Shown: piece after piece, positions 27,318-35,344 of the stretch
How positions within the stretch are numbered: the stretch's first letter is position 1
Layout of the letters: the number at the start of each line of letters is the position of its first letter
Source: Micromonospora globbae
GTDB lineage: Bacteria; Actinomycetota; Actinomycetes; Mycobacteriales; Micromonosporaceae
DNA: 64,000 nt
Direction: 5' to 3'
NCBI RefSeq assembly: GCF_003610785.1
Contig: NZ_RAQQ01000022.1
Location: 38,672-102,671 of the forward strand
Translations under genes and position numbers: made by a program
The notes under the pieces: generated by a model
Databases searched by the model: none
The model's input: the letters and a program-made list of their open reading frames with translations, nothing else
Told to the model about the DNA's origin: nothing

Positions 27318-27536
27318 ATGGCTCAGCACCCCAAGGGCGACTTCGACCTGTCCCGGGCGGTCTGGCAGCGGGCCGAGGGGGACACCTCCGAGAGCGCCGT
27401 GGAGGTCGCCTTCGTCGACGACCTGATCGGCATGCGCAACTCCGCGGAGCCGGACGGGCCGGTGCTGGTGTTCACCCAGGCGGAGTGGGACGCCTTCGTG
27501 GCCGGCGCCCAGGACGGCGAATTCGACCTGGACTGA
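27318..27536 (+). CDS. DUF397 domain-containing small protein
   Basis: 72 residues. Of two nearby ATGs, 27318 is chosen because GGAGG (27306-27310) then has a 7-base spacing. The sequence matches DUF397 (SAVEVAFVDDLIGMRNSAEPDGPVLVFTQAEWDAFVAGAQDGEFD). DUF397 proteins usually sit next to an XRE-type helix-turn-helix regulator and modulate development or antibiotic genes in actinomycetes. Here no such regulator is adjacent, so this is a solitary member. The length is complete for the family. Confidence 0.88.
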   Translation: MAQHPKGDFDLSRAVWQRAEGDTSESAVEVAFVDDLIGMRNSAEPDGPVLVFTQAEWDAFVAGAQDGEFDLD

Positions 27537-27547
27537 CCGCGACCGGT

Positions 27548-27973
27548 TCACGTGTCGCCGTCGCCCCAGCCGAGGCCGCCCGGGCCGGGGGCGTGGTGGA
27601 AGCCGGGGTGGTCGGCGACGTCGGCGCAGCGCTCGCCCTCCGGACCGACGGCGCCGCAGAAGAGGCGCTCGGCCCGGTGCCAGGCGTCGGCTCCGGAGAG
27701 GGCGGCCGCGCCGAGCGCCAGCTCGGGCCGCAGCAGGCTCAGCGCCTCGGCGTAGCCGACGGCCAGCTCACGGGCCTGCTCCGGGTTGGCGGCCGTGAAG
27801 CCCAGGTGCACGGTGTAGTAGCGGGGACCCGGAGCCGGCCGTCGCGGCGCGGCGATCAGCGGGGTGTCCGCCCCACCCGGGCCCGTGTCGCCCCGGCCGA
27901 TCTCCAGGCCTCGGCCGGTGCCGTACGCTCCGGTCGACCGCCGCCGCCACTGCGCCGAGTCGTTCCCCCGCAT
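27548..27973 (-). CDS. hypothetical protein
   Basis: 141 residues from ATG 27973, supported by GGAGG 6 bases upstream. The N-terminus is basic and probably disordered (residues 1-50); the rest (YYTVHLGFTAANPEQARELAVGYAEALSLLRPELALG) looks like a compact alpha/beta domain, followed by ERLFCGAVGPEGERCADVADHPGFHHAP with a Cys pair and a His pair that could bind a metal. I do not recognise the family. The gene is convergent with the DUF397 gene (11-base gap) and divergent from the P450. Confidence 0.65.
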   Translation of the reverse strand: MRGNDSAQWRRRSTGAYGTGRGLEIGRGDTGPGGADTPLIAAPRRPAPGPRYYTVHLGFTAANPEQARELAVGYAEALSLLRPELALGAAALSGADAWHRAERLFCGAVGPEGERCADVADHPGFHHAPGPGGLGWGDGDT

Positions 27974-28407
27974 GACCGTCCTCCGTCGTCGTCGTGCCGT
28001 CCGTGCCGCACCGCGTCGGCTCCGGTACGCCCCGCCGGTGCCGTGGCGGGTCCGTCTCCGCAAGCCAACCAGATTTCCGCGCTGCTGGGAGGGGCCAGCG
28101 GGCGCGGCGTCGAGGGGCGGGAATCGCCGCTCCGAGAGCCCGGGAACGGGGTCGACACGCCGCTGCGGCTGGCCCCCTCCCCCGGCCGACACGCCATGGT
28201 CGCTGGCCCCCTCCCTACGGCGCGTCGCGACCGCCGCAGCGCCCGGGAGCCGCCCCGGCGACCGCCGCAGGCGCCCGGGACCCGCCGCCGCGTCGCCGGC
28301 ACGGGTGGTGCCCCGCCACCGCGCCCGGCGGGATTCAGCGGCCCGGACCCGGGTAGACGCCACCGGCCGGGGCGGCCCGCCGCCGGCGATCCCATGAGGA
28401 GGCCCCG
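27974..28407. other. 434-base divergent intergenic region
   Basis: No gene is seen. It carries the leader and probable promoters of the hypothetical gene (minus) and the P450 (plus). A 23-bp GCGACCGCCGCAG-type direct repeat lies at 28226-28248 and 28258-28280, and a GGCTGGCCCCCTCC-type repeat about 30 bases apart lies around 28170-28215. The P450 ribosome site AGGAGG is at 28396-28401. Confidence 0.45.
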
Positions 28408-29655
28408 ATGGCGAGCACCCCGGCCGACCGCAGCCCGGACAGCACGCTCGCCCTGCTCCGCGAGGGCTACCGGTTCATGGGTTCGCGCTGCGACCGGTAC
28501 GACAGCGACGTCTTCCAGACCCGGCTGCTGCTGCGGCGGACGATCTGCCTGCGCGGACACGCCGCCGCGACGCTCTTCTACGACCAGGACCGCTTCGAGC
28601 GGGCCGACGCCCTGCCGCTGCGGGTGCAGCGGACGTTGACCGGGCGCGGCGGGGTGCAGGGCCTCGACGGCCCGGCGCACCGGGACCGCAAGGCGATGCT
28701 CATGTCGCTCATGACGCCGACCGCCATCCGGCACCTGGGCCAGCTCTTCGACGACGAGTGGCGGGCCCGGATCCCGGTGTGGGAAGGGGTCGGACCGGTC
28801 GTGCTCCACCGGGAACTGGGCCTGATGCTCACCCGGGCGGTCTGCGCGTGGGCCGGCGTGCCGCTGGCGGAGGGGCAGGTCGGACGGCGTACCGCCGACC
28901 TGCACTCGATGATCGACAGCGGGGCGGCGGTCGGACCGAGGCACTGGCGGGGGCTGCTCGCCCGCCGGCGTGGGGAGCGGTGGGCCGGCGACCTCGTCGA
29001 CCGTACGCGCTCCGGCGCCCTGCCGGCACCCACCGGCAGCGCCCTGCGCGTGATCGCCGACCACCGCGACGCGCGCGGCCGCCCGCTGCCCCGCCGGATC
29101 GCCGCGGTGGAACTGCTCAACGTGCTACGCCCCACCGTCGCCGTCGACCGGTTCGTCGTGTTCGCCGCGCTCGCCCTGCACGACCATCCGGCGTGGCGGG
29201 AGCGGGTCCGCGGCGACGACGAGGCCACCGAGCTCTTCGTGCAGGAGGTCCGCCGGTACTACCCGTTCTTCCCGGCCGCCGCCGCCCGGGTACGGCGCTC
29301 CTTCGACTGGCACGGCCACCACTTCCCGCGCGGCCGTCGGGTGCTGCTCGACCTCTACGGCACCAACCACCATCCCGCGCTGTGGCCGGAGCCGGAGCGG
29401 TTCCGGCCGGAGCGCTTCGCGGGCCGCCCGCCGGACGCGTTCGCGCCGATCCCGCAGGGCGGCGGTGAGCACCACACCGGGCACCGCTGCGCCGGCGAGT
29501 GGCTCACCATCGAGCTGATGAAGCGGGCGGTCACCAACCTGACCAGCACCATGCGGTACGACGTACCCCCGCAGAACCTGGCGGTGAGCCTGCGCCGGAT
29601 GCCGGCGCTGCCGCCCAGCGGCTTCGTCGTCACCAACGTCCGCCGGACGGCCTGA
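28408..29655 (+). CDS. CYP152-type cytochrome P450 (H2O2-dependent fatty-acid hydroxylase/peroxygenase)
   Basis: 415 residues from ATG 28408, with AGGAGG ahead. The haem loop reads PQGGGEHHTGHRCAGEW, with Cys361 as thiolate ligand. The I-helix has Arg241-Pro242 (NVLRPTVAV) instead of the usual acid-Thr pair. Both features are diagnostic of CYP152 (Arg242, Pro243 and Cys363 in Bacillus P450BSbeta), where the Arg binds the fatty-acid carboxylate that serves as general acid-base for H2O2. The protein should therefore hydroxylate or decarboxylate fatty acids without ferredoxin partners, and none are nearby. The alpha/beta regiochemistry cannot be told. Confidence 0.93.
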   Translation: MASTPADRSPDSTLALLREGYRFMGSRCDRYDSDVFQTRLLLRRTICLRGHAAATLFYDQDRFERADALPLRVQRTLTGRGGVQGLDGPAHRDRKAMLMSLMTPTAIRHLGQLFDDEWRARIPVWEGVGPVVLHRELGLMLTRAVCAWAGVPLAEGQVGRRTADLHSMIDSGAAVGPRHWRGLLARRRGERWAGDLVDRTRSGALPAPTGSALRVIADHRDARGRPLPRRIAAVELLNVLRPTVAVDRFVVFAALALHDHPAWRERVRGDDEATELFVQEVRRYYPFFPAAAARVRRSFDWHGHHFPRGRRVLLDLYGTNHHPALWPEPERFRPERFAGRPPDAFAPIPQGGGEHHTGHRCAGEWLTIELMKRAVTNLTSTMRYDVPPQNLAVSLRRMPALPPSGFVVTNVRRTA

Positions 29656-29682
29656 GGCGGGCGATCCCCGCCCGCCTCAGGC
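29650..29682. terminator. intrinsic terminator overlapping the P450 stop codon
   Basis: A perfect 13-bp stem (29650-29662 with 29670-29682) has a 7-base loop. The TGA at 29653-29655 lies inside the 5' arm. It lies between convergent genes. Confidence 0.85.
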
Positions 29683-29729
29683 TGCCTGCTCGTCCCGGCC
29701 GCCGCGCCGGACCCGCCGGCGCGGCCCGC

Positions 29730-30905
29730 TCATCCCACCGGGTGCAGCACGGTACGCAGACAGCCGTCCCGCTTCTTCTCGAACAGCTCGTACCCGCGCA
29801 CCCCCTGGTCGAGCGGCAGCGGGTGCGTGGCCAGGTAACCGGGATCGATCTCGCCGGCGGCGAGCCGGTCCAGCAGCATCGGGATGTAGCGCTGGGCGTG
29901 CATCTGCCCCATGCGCAGCACCAGCGCCTTGTTCATGGCCGCGCCGAGCGGGAACTTGTCGACCAGGCCGGCGTAGACGCCCACGATGCTCACCGTGCCG
30001 CCCTTGCGGCAGGCCATGATCGCCTGGCGGACGGAGGTCGGCCGGTCGCTCTGCAGGCGGGCCGACTGCTTCAGCCGGTCGTACGCGTAGGTCGGCCCCA
30101 CGTCGTGCGACTCCATGCCGACGGCCTCGATGCAGGCGTCCGGTCCCCGCCCGGCGGTCATCTCGCGCAGCGCCTCGAGCACGTCGGTGCGCGCGTAGTC
30201 GATCGTCTCGACGCCGAGCCGGGCGGCCGCGGTGGCGAGCCGCTCCGGCAGCCGGTCGATGACGATCACCCGCTCGGCGCCGAGGATCTGGGCGCTGCGC
30301 GCCGCCATCTGCCCGACCGCGCCGGCGCCCCAGACCGCCACGACCTCGCCGCCCTTCAGCCCGCAGAAGTCGGCCGCCATCCAGCCGGTGGGCATCGCGT
30401 CGGAGGCGAAGACCGCCGCGTCGTCGGGCACCCCGTCGGGCACCGGGAACGCGCCGACGTCGCCGAAGGGCACCCGGATGTACTCGGCGTGGCTGCCGGC
30501 GTAGCCGCCCGCGGCGTGGGAGTAGCCGAGGATGCCGGCCGGCGAGTGCCCCCAGAGCTTCTCGGTGAGGACCGGCTGGGGGTTGGAGTTGTCGCAGAGC
30601 GAGAACTGCTCGGTACGGCAGTACCAGCAGCCGCCGCACGCGACCACGGACCCGACCACCACCCGGTCACCGACGCGCAGCCGCTGCACTCCCGGCCCGG
30701 TCTCCACGACCTCGCCCATGAACTCGTGGCCCATGACGTCCCCCTCCCGCATCGCGGGGAGGTATCCGTTGATCAGGTGCAGGTCGGAGCCGCACACGCT
30801 GCTCGCCCGCACCTTGACGATGATGTCGCCGGCCGCGCGGACCCGGGGCTCCGGCACGTCGCGTACGGCCAGCTTGCCGACACCTTCCCAGCACAGCGCC
30901 CTCAC
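29730..30905 (-). CDS. zinc-dependent alcohol dehydrogenase (glutathione-independent formaldehyde dehydrogenase-like)
   Basis: 391 residues; GTG 30905 overlaps the stop of the upstream SRPBCC gene (GTGA). Medium-chain dehydrogenase features: catalytic zinc ligands Cys38 (SVCGSDLH), His60-Glu61 (GHEFMGEVVE), structural zinc Cys90, Cys93, Cys96 and Cys104, and the NAD-binding VWGAGAVGQMAARSA. The insertion with GPTYAYDRLKQSARLQSDRP, then RQAIMACRKGGTVSIVGVYAG, is that of the FdhA-like threonine/formaldehyde dehydrogenase subgroup. Substrate uncertain; small alcohols or aldehydes are likely. It is coupled to the SRPBCC protein. Confidence 0.9.
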   Translation of the reverse strand: MRALCWEGVGKLAVRDVPEPRVRAAGDIIVKVRASSVCGSDLHLINGYLPAMREGDVMGHEFMGEVVETGPGVQRLRVGDRVVVGSVVACGGCWYCRTEQFSLCDNSNPQPVLTEKLWGHSPAGILGYSHAAGGYAGSHAEYIRVPFGDVGAFPVPDGVPDDAAVFASDAMPTGWMAADFCGLKGGEVVAVWGAGAVGQMAARSAQILGAERVIVIDRLPERLATAAARLGVETIDYARTDVLEALREMTAGRGPDACIEAVGMESHDVGPTYAYDRLKQSARLQSDRPTSVRQAIMACRKGGTVSIVGVYAGLVDKFPLGAAMNKALVLRMGQMHAQRYIPMLLDRLAAGEIDPGYLATHPLPLDQGVRGYELFEKKRDGCLRTVLHPVG

Positions 30906-31537
30906 GCGCGTCCTCCCGTCGTGAGCTTCTCCCGGACCTTGTCGGTGGCCCGCTCCTGCCGTTCGCTGCGCCCGGACGGGTCACGCCGGGTGTCGATGAT
31001 CTGGCCGCACTCGACGAGCGACTTCACCCGGCGCAGGGTGTCCCGGAGGGCCAGGTCCGGCTCGTCGCCCCCGACCAGGCCGAACGCCCGGCGTACCGGC
31101 CCGGAGCGGTAGCGCAGCTCGGCGCGGATCTCGGTGCCGCGGTCCTGTGGCGCGTCGACGAGTTCGACCCGTCCCTCCTGCCGGACGGGCCCGTCGACGA
31201 CCGTCCAGCGCAGCAGCCCCGGCCCCTCGACCGTGATCTCCGCCTGCCAGGCGGTGCCTCCGCCGGCCGGGTCCGCCGCCACGCACCGCCAACGGTCGCC
31301 GTCGATCCGTTCGAGGGTCGCCCACTCGGCCAGCGCCCGGTCCAGCCGTTCGCGGTCGGTCCAGAAGCCGATCACCGCGTCCCGTGGCCGGTCCACGGTG
31401 ATGCCGCGGCGCACCACGTACCACCCGTCCTGCCGCTCGGGCTGGTGCCGCCGGCGGCGTCGGGCCACCAGCCGCCCCACCCCGACGACGCCGACCGTGC
31501 CGGCGCCGGCCAGCGCCCACCTCGTCGCCCTGCTCAT
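30902..31537 (-). CDS. SRPBCC family (polyketide cyclase/START-like) membrane-anchored protein
   Basis: 211 residues. Start ATG 31537 is favoured among three adjacent starts (31543 GTG, 31540 ATG, 31537 ATG) because AGGAGG then has 7-base spacing. A short N-terminal helix (WALAGAGTVGVVGVGRLV) with following Arg cluster precedes a ligand-binding fold: VRRGITVDRPRDAVIGFWTDRERL, WQAEITVEGPGLLRWTVVDG and GTEIRAELRYRSGPVRRAFG. Such proteins bind hydrophobic ligands. The C-terminal 40 residues are charged. It is followed by the coupled alcohol dehydrogenase. Function unknown. Confidence 0.8.
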   Translation of the reverse strand: MSRATRWALAGAGTVGVVGVGRLVARRRRRHQPERQDGWYVVRRGITVDRPRDAVIGFWTDRERLDRALAEWATLERIDGDRWRCVAADPAGGGTAWQAEITVEGPGLLRWTVVDGPVRQEGRVELVDAPQDRGTEIRAELRYRSGPVRRAFGLVGGDEPDLALRDTLRRVKSLVECGQIIDTRRDPSGRSERQERATDKVREKLTTGGRA

Positions 31538-31642
31538 CATCACGCCTCCTCAGGAACCCCCGGTCCACGCCAGCGCTACCCGCAACAAACCCCCCAAAAC
31601 CAACCCCACCCGCCCCCTCCCCGCCCCCGCGCGCCTCCCAAG

Positions 31643-31721
31643 CCCCGCGATCTTGCACTTTCTGCCCCGGCGAACCGGGCGTAAGCCGCGAACCGCGGGC
31701 CGAAAGTGCAAGATCGCGGGG
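31643..31721. repeat. palindromic intergenic element, copy 2
   Basis: 25-base arms (31643-31667 and 31697-31721, one mismatch) are of the type CCCCGCGATCTTGCACTTT. The asymmetric centre contains CTGCCCCGGCGAACCGGGC. It lies between two co-directional minus-strand genes, downstream of the DUF3618 gene. Confidence 0.9.
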
Positions 31722-31784
31722 GTGGGAGGGGCGGGAGCACGGGCACGCGGGTTCGGGGGCACGCGGGGCCGGGGGTGGGCGGGG

Positions 31785-32435
31785 TCAGGGGGTGACGTGC
31801 TGGCGGGCCTGGTGCGCTTGGTCGCGTACGTCCTGGGCGGCCGAGCGGGTGTCGTCCTTCACGGCGGCGACCGCCTCCTGGGCGGTCTCCCGGACCGACT
31901 CGGTGGCGTGCCGCGCGGGTTCGCGCAACTCCTGCTTCAGCTCGCTCGCGACCTCGCCGAGCTTCTGCGTGACGGCGCCGCCGTGCTCGCTCGCCTTCTC
32001 CCTGACCTGCGTCGCCACCTGCTGCTCGCGGCGCGTCGCCGGGATCAGCGAGGACGCCAGCCAGCCCACGCCGAAGGCGATGAGGCCGGCCGCGAGGGGG
32101 TTGCCCTGCGACGTACGCCGGACGGCCTGCGGTGCGCGGTGCGCGGCGTCACCCACCGTGGACGCGGCCGAGTGCGCGGCGTCGCCCACCGTGGAGACCG
32201 CCGACGAGGCCCGGTCGCCCACCGCGTGCGTGGCGTGGCCGGTGGCGTGGCCGAGGTCGGACGTGGTTCCCATGACCCTGTCCCTCACATTCTGCAGAGC
32301 GGTACGGACCCGCTGCTTGCGGTCGTCGACGATGCGGCCGGGGCTGACCTTGTACGCCAGCGCGTCCACATCGGAACTCAGGCTGTTGCGGGTGGCTTCG
32401 ATCTCCCGGCGGATCTGGTCGGGATCGGTGCTCAT
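31785..32435 (-). CDS. DUF3618 domain-containing protein
   Basis: 216 residues. ATG 32435 overlaps the stop of the holin-family gene (ATGA), and a GGAGGGAG site lies ahead. The N-terminal MSTDPDQIRREIEATRNSLSSDVDALAYKVSPGRI is the DUF3618 signature. There follow amphipathic repeats (TVGDAAHSAASTVGDAAHR), one short membrane helix (LAAGLIAFGVGWLASSLIPA) and a long coiled-coil C-terminus rich in Ala/Glu/Gln, apolipoprotein-like. Such proteins are thought to coat or stabilise membranes. It is the last gene of a three-gene set. Confidence 0.85.
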   Translation of the reverse strand: MSTDPDQIRREIEATRNSLSSDVDALAYKVSPGRIVDDRKQRVRTALQNVRDRVMGTTSDLGHATGHATHAVGDRASSAVSTVGDAAHSAASTVGDAAHRAPQAVRRTSQGNPLAAGLIAFGVGWLASSLIPATRREQQVATQVREKASEHGGAVTQKLGEVASELKQELREPARHATESVRETAQEAVAAVKDDTRSAAQDVRDQAHQARQHVTP

Positions 32436-32878
32436 CGGGTGACTCCCTCCGGACGTGGCTTGAGCGCGTCGGGGATCCGCTGCACGCTGTCGCTGGTCTG
32501 CGCGAGGCCCCGCACGCGCCGCGCGTGCTGCCGGGCCTTCGAGTAGAGGACGGCGGCGACCGCGCCCCACACGACGGCCACGATCAGGGCCGCCCAGCCG
32601 GCGTCCATCACGTTGGACAGCCCGGCCCAGAGCGCGAGCGAGAGGAAGAGGGCGACCATGTAGCCGCCGAAGCCGGCGCCGCCGAAGAGCCCCGCGGCCT
32701 TGCCCGCCTTGCGACCCTCCTCGCGGATCTCCGCCTTGGCCAGCTCCACCTCCTGCCGCATGAGCGTGGACAGGTCCGTGGTGACCTGGCGCAGCAGCTC
32801 ACCGATCGAACTGCCGCGGACCTCGTCCGCGGTGTGCCGGGCGCCGTCCAGTCCGGGCCCCTGCGTCGGCACGCTCAT
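32432..32878 (-). CDS. phage holin superfamily III / Actinobacterial Holin-X family membrane protein
   Basis: 148 residues from ATG 32878. The N-terminal amphipathic segment IGELLRQVTTDLSTLMRQEVELAKAEI is the DUF1469 hallmark, followed by two membrane helices (FGGYMVALFLSLALWAGL and WAALIVAVVWGAVAAVLY) and a basic tail. Despite the family name there is no lysin or phage gene around it; these are chromosomal membrane proteins found with DUF3618 partners. It is coupled to the DUF3618 gene. It probably works with its two neighbours at the membrane. Confidence 0.85.
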   Translation of the reverse strand: MSVPTQGPGLDGARHTADEVRGSSIGELLRQVTTDLSTLMRQEVELAKAEIREEGRKAGKAAGLFGGAGFGGYMVALFLSLALWAGLSNVMDAGWAALIVAVVWGAVAAVLYSKARQHARRVRGLAQTSDSVQRIPDALKPRPEGVTR

Positions 32879-32909
32879 GCCGCCGTCTCCTTCCGGACGC
32901 TCGGGCCGC

Positions 32910-33677
32910 TCACGGACGCACCGTCCCCTGCGACGGCACGCCGGGCAGCGGGTCCGTGTGGGTAACCGGAGGAAGCGGCTGACCCGTGCCGCCCGCCGGG
33001 TCGGCGTAGCTGGTGGTGGTCCGCGGATCGGGGTACCCGGCGGGGGCCGGGTCGAGGTAGCCGTCCACCTGGCCCGACGCCTGGCGTACCGACGGCGGGG
33101 TGGGGGTCGGGATCACCGCTGTGCGGTCCGGATCGTCGTACGGGCCGGGGGCCGCGTGCGAGGAGCCGTCGCCGGCGCTGGCGGCGAGGTTGCGGGTCAG
33201 CCGGCCGGCGAGCACGCCGAGCACGGCCGCGCCGACGAGGAACGTCCCGCGGTTGCGTCGGGCGTAGTCGCGCACCTCGGAGACGAGGTCGCCGGGCTCC
33301 CGTGACTCGAGCCAGCCGGCCACACCGTGCACGCGGTCGGCGGCCTGGCGGGCCAGCTCGCTCACCGGGCCGGACTGACCGCCGTGCTCGGCCATCGCGC
33401 GCATCTCGTCGGCGAGCGACCGCAGGCCGCCGGCGGCCCGGCGCTGCTGCTCGCCGGCCTGCGTGACGACCTGGTTGCGGGCCTCGCCGTAGAGGTCGCG
33501 GGCCTGCCGGGCGGCCTCGCGGCCGACCTCCCGGCCCTGCTCGCGGGCCGTCTCGGCTACCGCGCCGCCCGCGTGGGCAGCCTCCGAGCCGACCTGGCGT
33601 GCCTGCTCGCGTACGCCGCCGCCGTTGGCCGAGTCCGGCCCGTACGGGGCCGTCGTGGGTGACAGATCGTAGGTCAT
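32910..33677 (-). CDS. hypothetical coiled-coil membrane protein, first gene of the holin/DUF3618 set
   Basis: 255 residues from ATG 33677. Residues about 20-130 are amphipathic, Ala/Gln/Arg-rich repeats (GREVGREAARQARDLYGEARN), which resemble late-embryogenesis-abundant or apolipoprotein-like helices. One membrane helix (TFLVGAAVLGVLAGRLTR) lies near residue 160, and the C-terminus is Pro/Thr/Asp-rich and probably disordered. Related proteins accompany DUF3618 and holin-X genes in actinomycetes. The 31-base gap to the next gene suggests one operon. No enzymatic function is expected. Confidence 0.75.
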   Translation of the reverse strand: MTYDLSPTTAPYGPDSANGGGVREQARQVGSEAAHAGGAVAETAREQGREVGREAARQARDLYGEARNQVVTQAGEQQRRAAGGLRSLADEMRAMAEHGGQSGPVSELARQAADRVHGVAGWLESREPGDLVSEVRDYARRNRGTFLVGAAVLGVLAGRLTRNLAASAGDGSSHAAPGPYDDPDRTAVIPTPTPPSVRQASGQVDGYLDPAPAGYPDPRTTTSYADPAGGTGQPLPPVTHTDPLPGVPSQGTVRP

Positions 33678-33938
33678 GATGTCCCTTCCGCTCGATAAGT
33701 CGTCGCGGTGGTGCTTGGGGGGGAGATGGCGGGGAACGCACCGCCGTCACCGGATGACCTACCCTCCGTCGCCGGGTCCATACCTGTTCCGGCGTTTCTC
33801 TGCGCCACGCCCGGTCCGGACTTCAAAATGGAGGATCGTCGGCTGCGTCACGTCGCCGCCACGGAGCGTGACCCACACGGTCCGTACGACCAGTGCCCGG
33901 AGCATCCGCGGGCGGAGCAATCCACGGAGGTGGCATCG

Positions 33939-34421
33939 ATGGCACGGGACGCCCGCGGTGGCCGACCGGCGGGGTCGAGGCCCCTGGTCCAGCTGGCCGC
34001 CGCGGCGGTCGGCGCGGTGTTCCTCCTGGTCGGCGTGCTGGGCTTCGTCCCGGGGGTGACCACCGGCTACGACCAGCTCACCGCCGCCGGGCACCACTCG
34101 GGCGCGAAGCTGTTCGGCGTGTTCCAGATCTCGATCCTGCACAACGCCGTGCACCTGCTGTTCGGGGTGCTCGGCCTCGCGATGGCCCGCACCATCGGGG
34201 CGTCCCGCCTGTTCCTGGCTGGCGGCGGCGCCCTCTACCTCGGCATCTGGCTCTACGGGTTCGTGATCAAGCACGAGAGCGCGGCCAACTTCCTGCCGCT
34301 CAACAACGCCGACAACTGGCTGCACCTGGGGCTGGGCTTCGGCATGCTCGTGCTCGGGCTGCTGCTCTCCAACCAGTACGGCACGGGCGGCCGGCTGGAC
34401 ACCCCCGTCGACCGTCCCTGA
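33939..34421 (+). CDS. DUF4383 domain-containing membrane protein
   Basis: 160 residues from ATG 33939, with GGAGG upstream. Four hydrophobic helices are visible (around VQLAAAAVGAVFLLVGVLGF, the ISILHNAVHLLFGVLGLA segment, FLAGGGALYLGIWLYGFV and LHLGLGFGMLVLGLLLS). HNAVHLLFG and DNWLHLGLG are the DUF4383 signatures, repeated twice. Unknown function; frequent next to stress genes. It is divergent from the coiled-coil gene across a 261-base spacer, and upstream of the DUF6766-like gene. Confidence 0.82.
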   Translation: MARDARGGRPAGSRPLVQLAAAAVGAVFLLVGVLGFVPGVTTGYDQLTAAGHHSGAKLFGVFQISILHNAVHLLFGVLGLAMARTIGASRLFLAGGGALYLGIWLYGFVIKHESAANFLPLNNADNWLHLGLGFGMLVLGLLLSNQYGTGGRLDTPVDRP

Positions 34422-34536
34422 AGGCCCCGACACCCGACCGGCGGGTGGCTCGACCGGGTGGTGCCTGCCGTACGGCGTTTGCCGAGTGATCCGGTAGGGC
34501 AACGGAGAGTCACGGATCACCGCCAAGGAGGTCGAG

Positions 34537-35196
34537 ATGCCGCGCTGACTCCGCAACAACGCTCTCACGATCGCCATGTTCGGCGCGTTCTTCGTCTTCC
34601 TGACGTTGCAGAGCGTGTTCGGCTGGCAGACCCACAACGAGGAGCTGGCCGAGTTCGGCGCCGCACCGCTGAGCTGGCCCGCGTACCTGGGCACGGGCCA
34701 CTTCGCCGAGGCGGTCTTCGAGAACTGGGAGTCGGAGTTCCTCCAGATGGGCGGCTACGTCCTGCTCACCGCGTACCTGGTGCAGCGGGGGTCGGCCGAG
34801 TCGAAACCGGAGGACCAGACGGACCGGCCCGAGGACGACGAGCGCCGCGCCACGCCCGCCTCGCCCTGGCCGGTCCGCGTGGGCGGGGTGCCGCTGCTGA
34901 TCTACCGCAACAGCCTGTCCCTCGCCCTGCTGCTGATCTTCGCGGGCTCGTTCCTCGGGCACCTGCTCGGCGGCACGGCCCAGTACAACGCCGAGCAGGC
35001 GTTGCAGAGCGGCGCCCCGCCGATCAGCGCGCTCCAGTTCCTCGGCACCAGCGACTTCTGGTTCCAGTCGATGCAGAACTGGCAGAGCGAGTTCCTGGCG
35101 GTCGGCACGCTGATCGTGCTGAGCATCTTCCTGCGCCAGCACGCCTCGCCCGAGTCGAAGCCGGTCACCGTGGCGCACGCGCAGACCGGAGCCTGA
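34537..35196 (+). pseudogene. DUF6766-like membrane protein gene with an in-frame TGA at codon 4
   Basis: A perfect ribosome site (AAGGAGG) precedes ATG 34537, but the frame reads ATG CCG CGC TGA (34546-34548) and then continues as LRNNALTIAMFGAFFVFL for about 215 residues. Family members as I recall them begin M-x-R-W-L-R-x-N-G/A, so TGA appears to replace a Trp codon. The body has two homologous halves (YLGTGHFAEAVFENWESEF and FLGTSDFWFQSMQNWQSEF), each ended by ESKP, and four membrane helices. Either a recent nonsense mutation, restart at ATG 34576 after a 3-codon leader, readthrough, or an assembly error. Without the start, the protein would be 206 residues from 34576. Confidence 0.7.
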
Positions 35197-35217
35197 GCCG
35201 GGGTGAGGCGTCCGCCC

Positions 35218-35302
35218 GCGCCCGGCCGCCGTCAGGCCGCGGCAGGCCGACGTCAGGCCGCGCCCGGCCGTCGTCAGGCCGCGGCAGGCCGACGCCGTCA
35301 GG
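35218..35302. repeat. two copies of a 42-bp tandem repeat after the DUF6766-like gene
   Basis: Units 35218-35259 and 35260-35302 both read GCGCCCGGCCG(C/T)CGTCAGG, then GCGGCAGGCCGAC. Non-coding, between the DUF6766-like gene and the convergent GNAT gene. Confidence 0.7.
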
Positions 35303-35344
35303 ACCGGCAGCCCCCCGCCGTCACCGCGCGGCGGCCGGGCTCGA

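Noticed and set aside
24065..28639. A 1524-residue open frame antisense to pepN
   Set aside because: It runs opposite to pepN and across several spacers, has the composition of a GC-rich shadow frame, and matches no family.
28408..31537. A biosynthetic gene cluster built from the P450, dehydrogenase and cyclase-like protein
   Set aside because: The genes are convergent and separated by a terminator, with no synthase, transporter or regulator.
31550..31762. Small open frames reading ILHFRP...KCKIAG across the palindromic element
   Set aside because: The peptide is produced by the element's arms; similar frames appear at each copy, so it is an artefact of the repeat.
32432..32878. Holin-family gene as sign of a prophage
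   Set aside because: No lysin, capsid, integrase or att site nearby; family is chromosomal in actinomycetes.
34546..34548. TGA as a selenocysteine codon
   Set aside because: Codon 4 of a DUF6766-like gene with Trp expected, no selenocysteine insertion hairpin seen, and no reason for selenium in this family.
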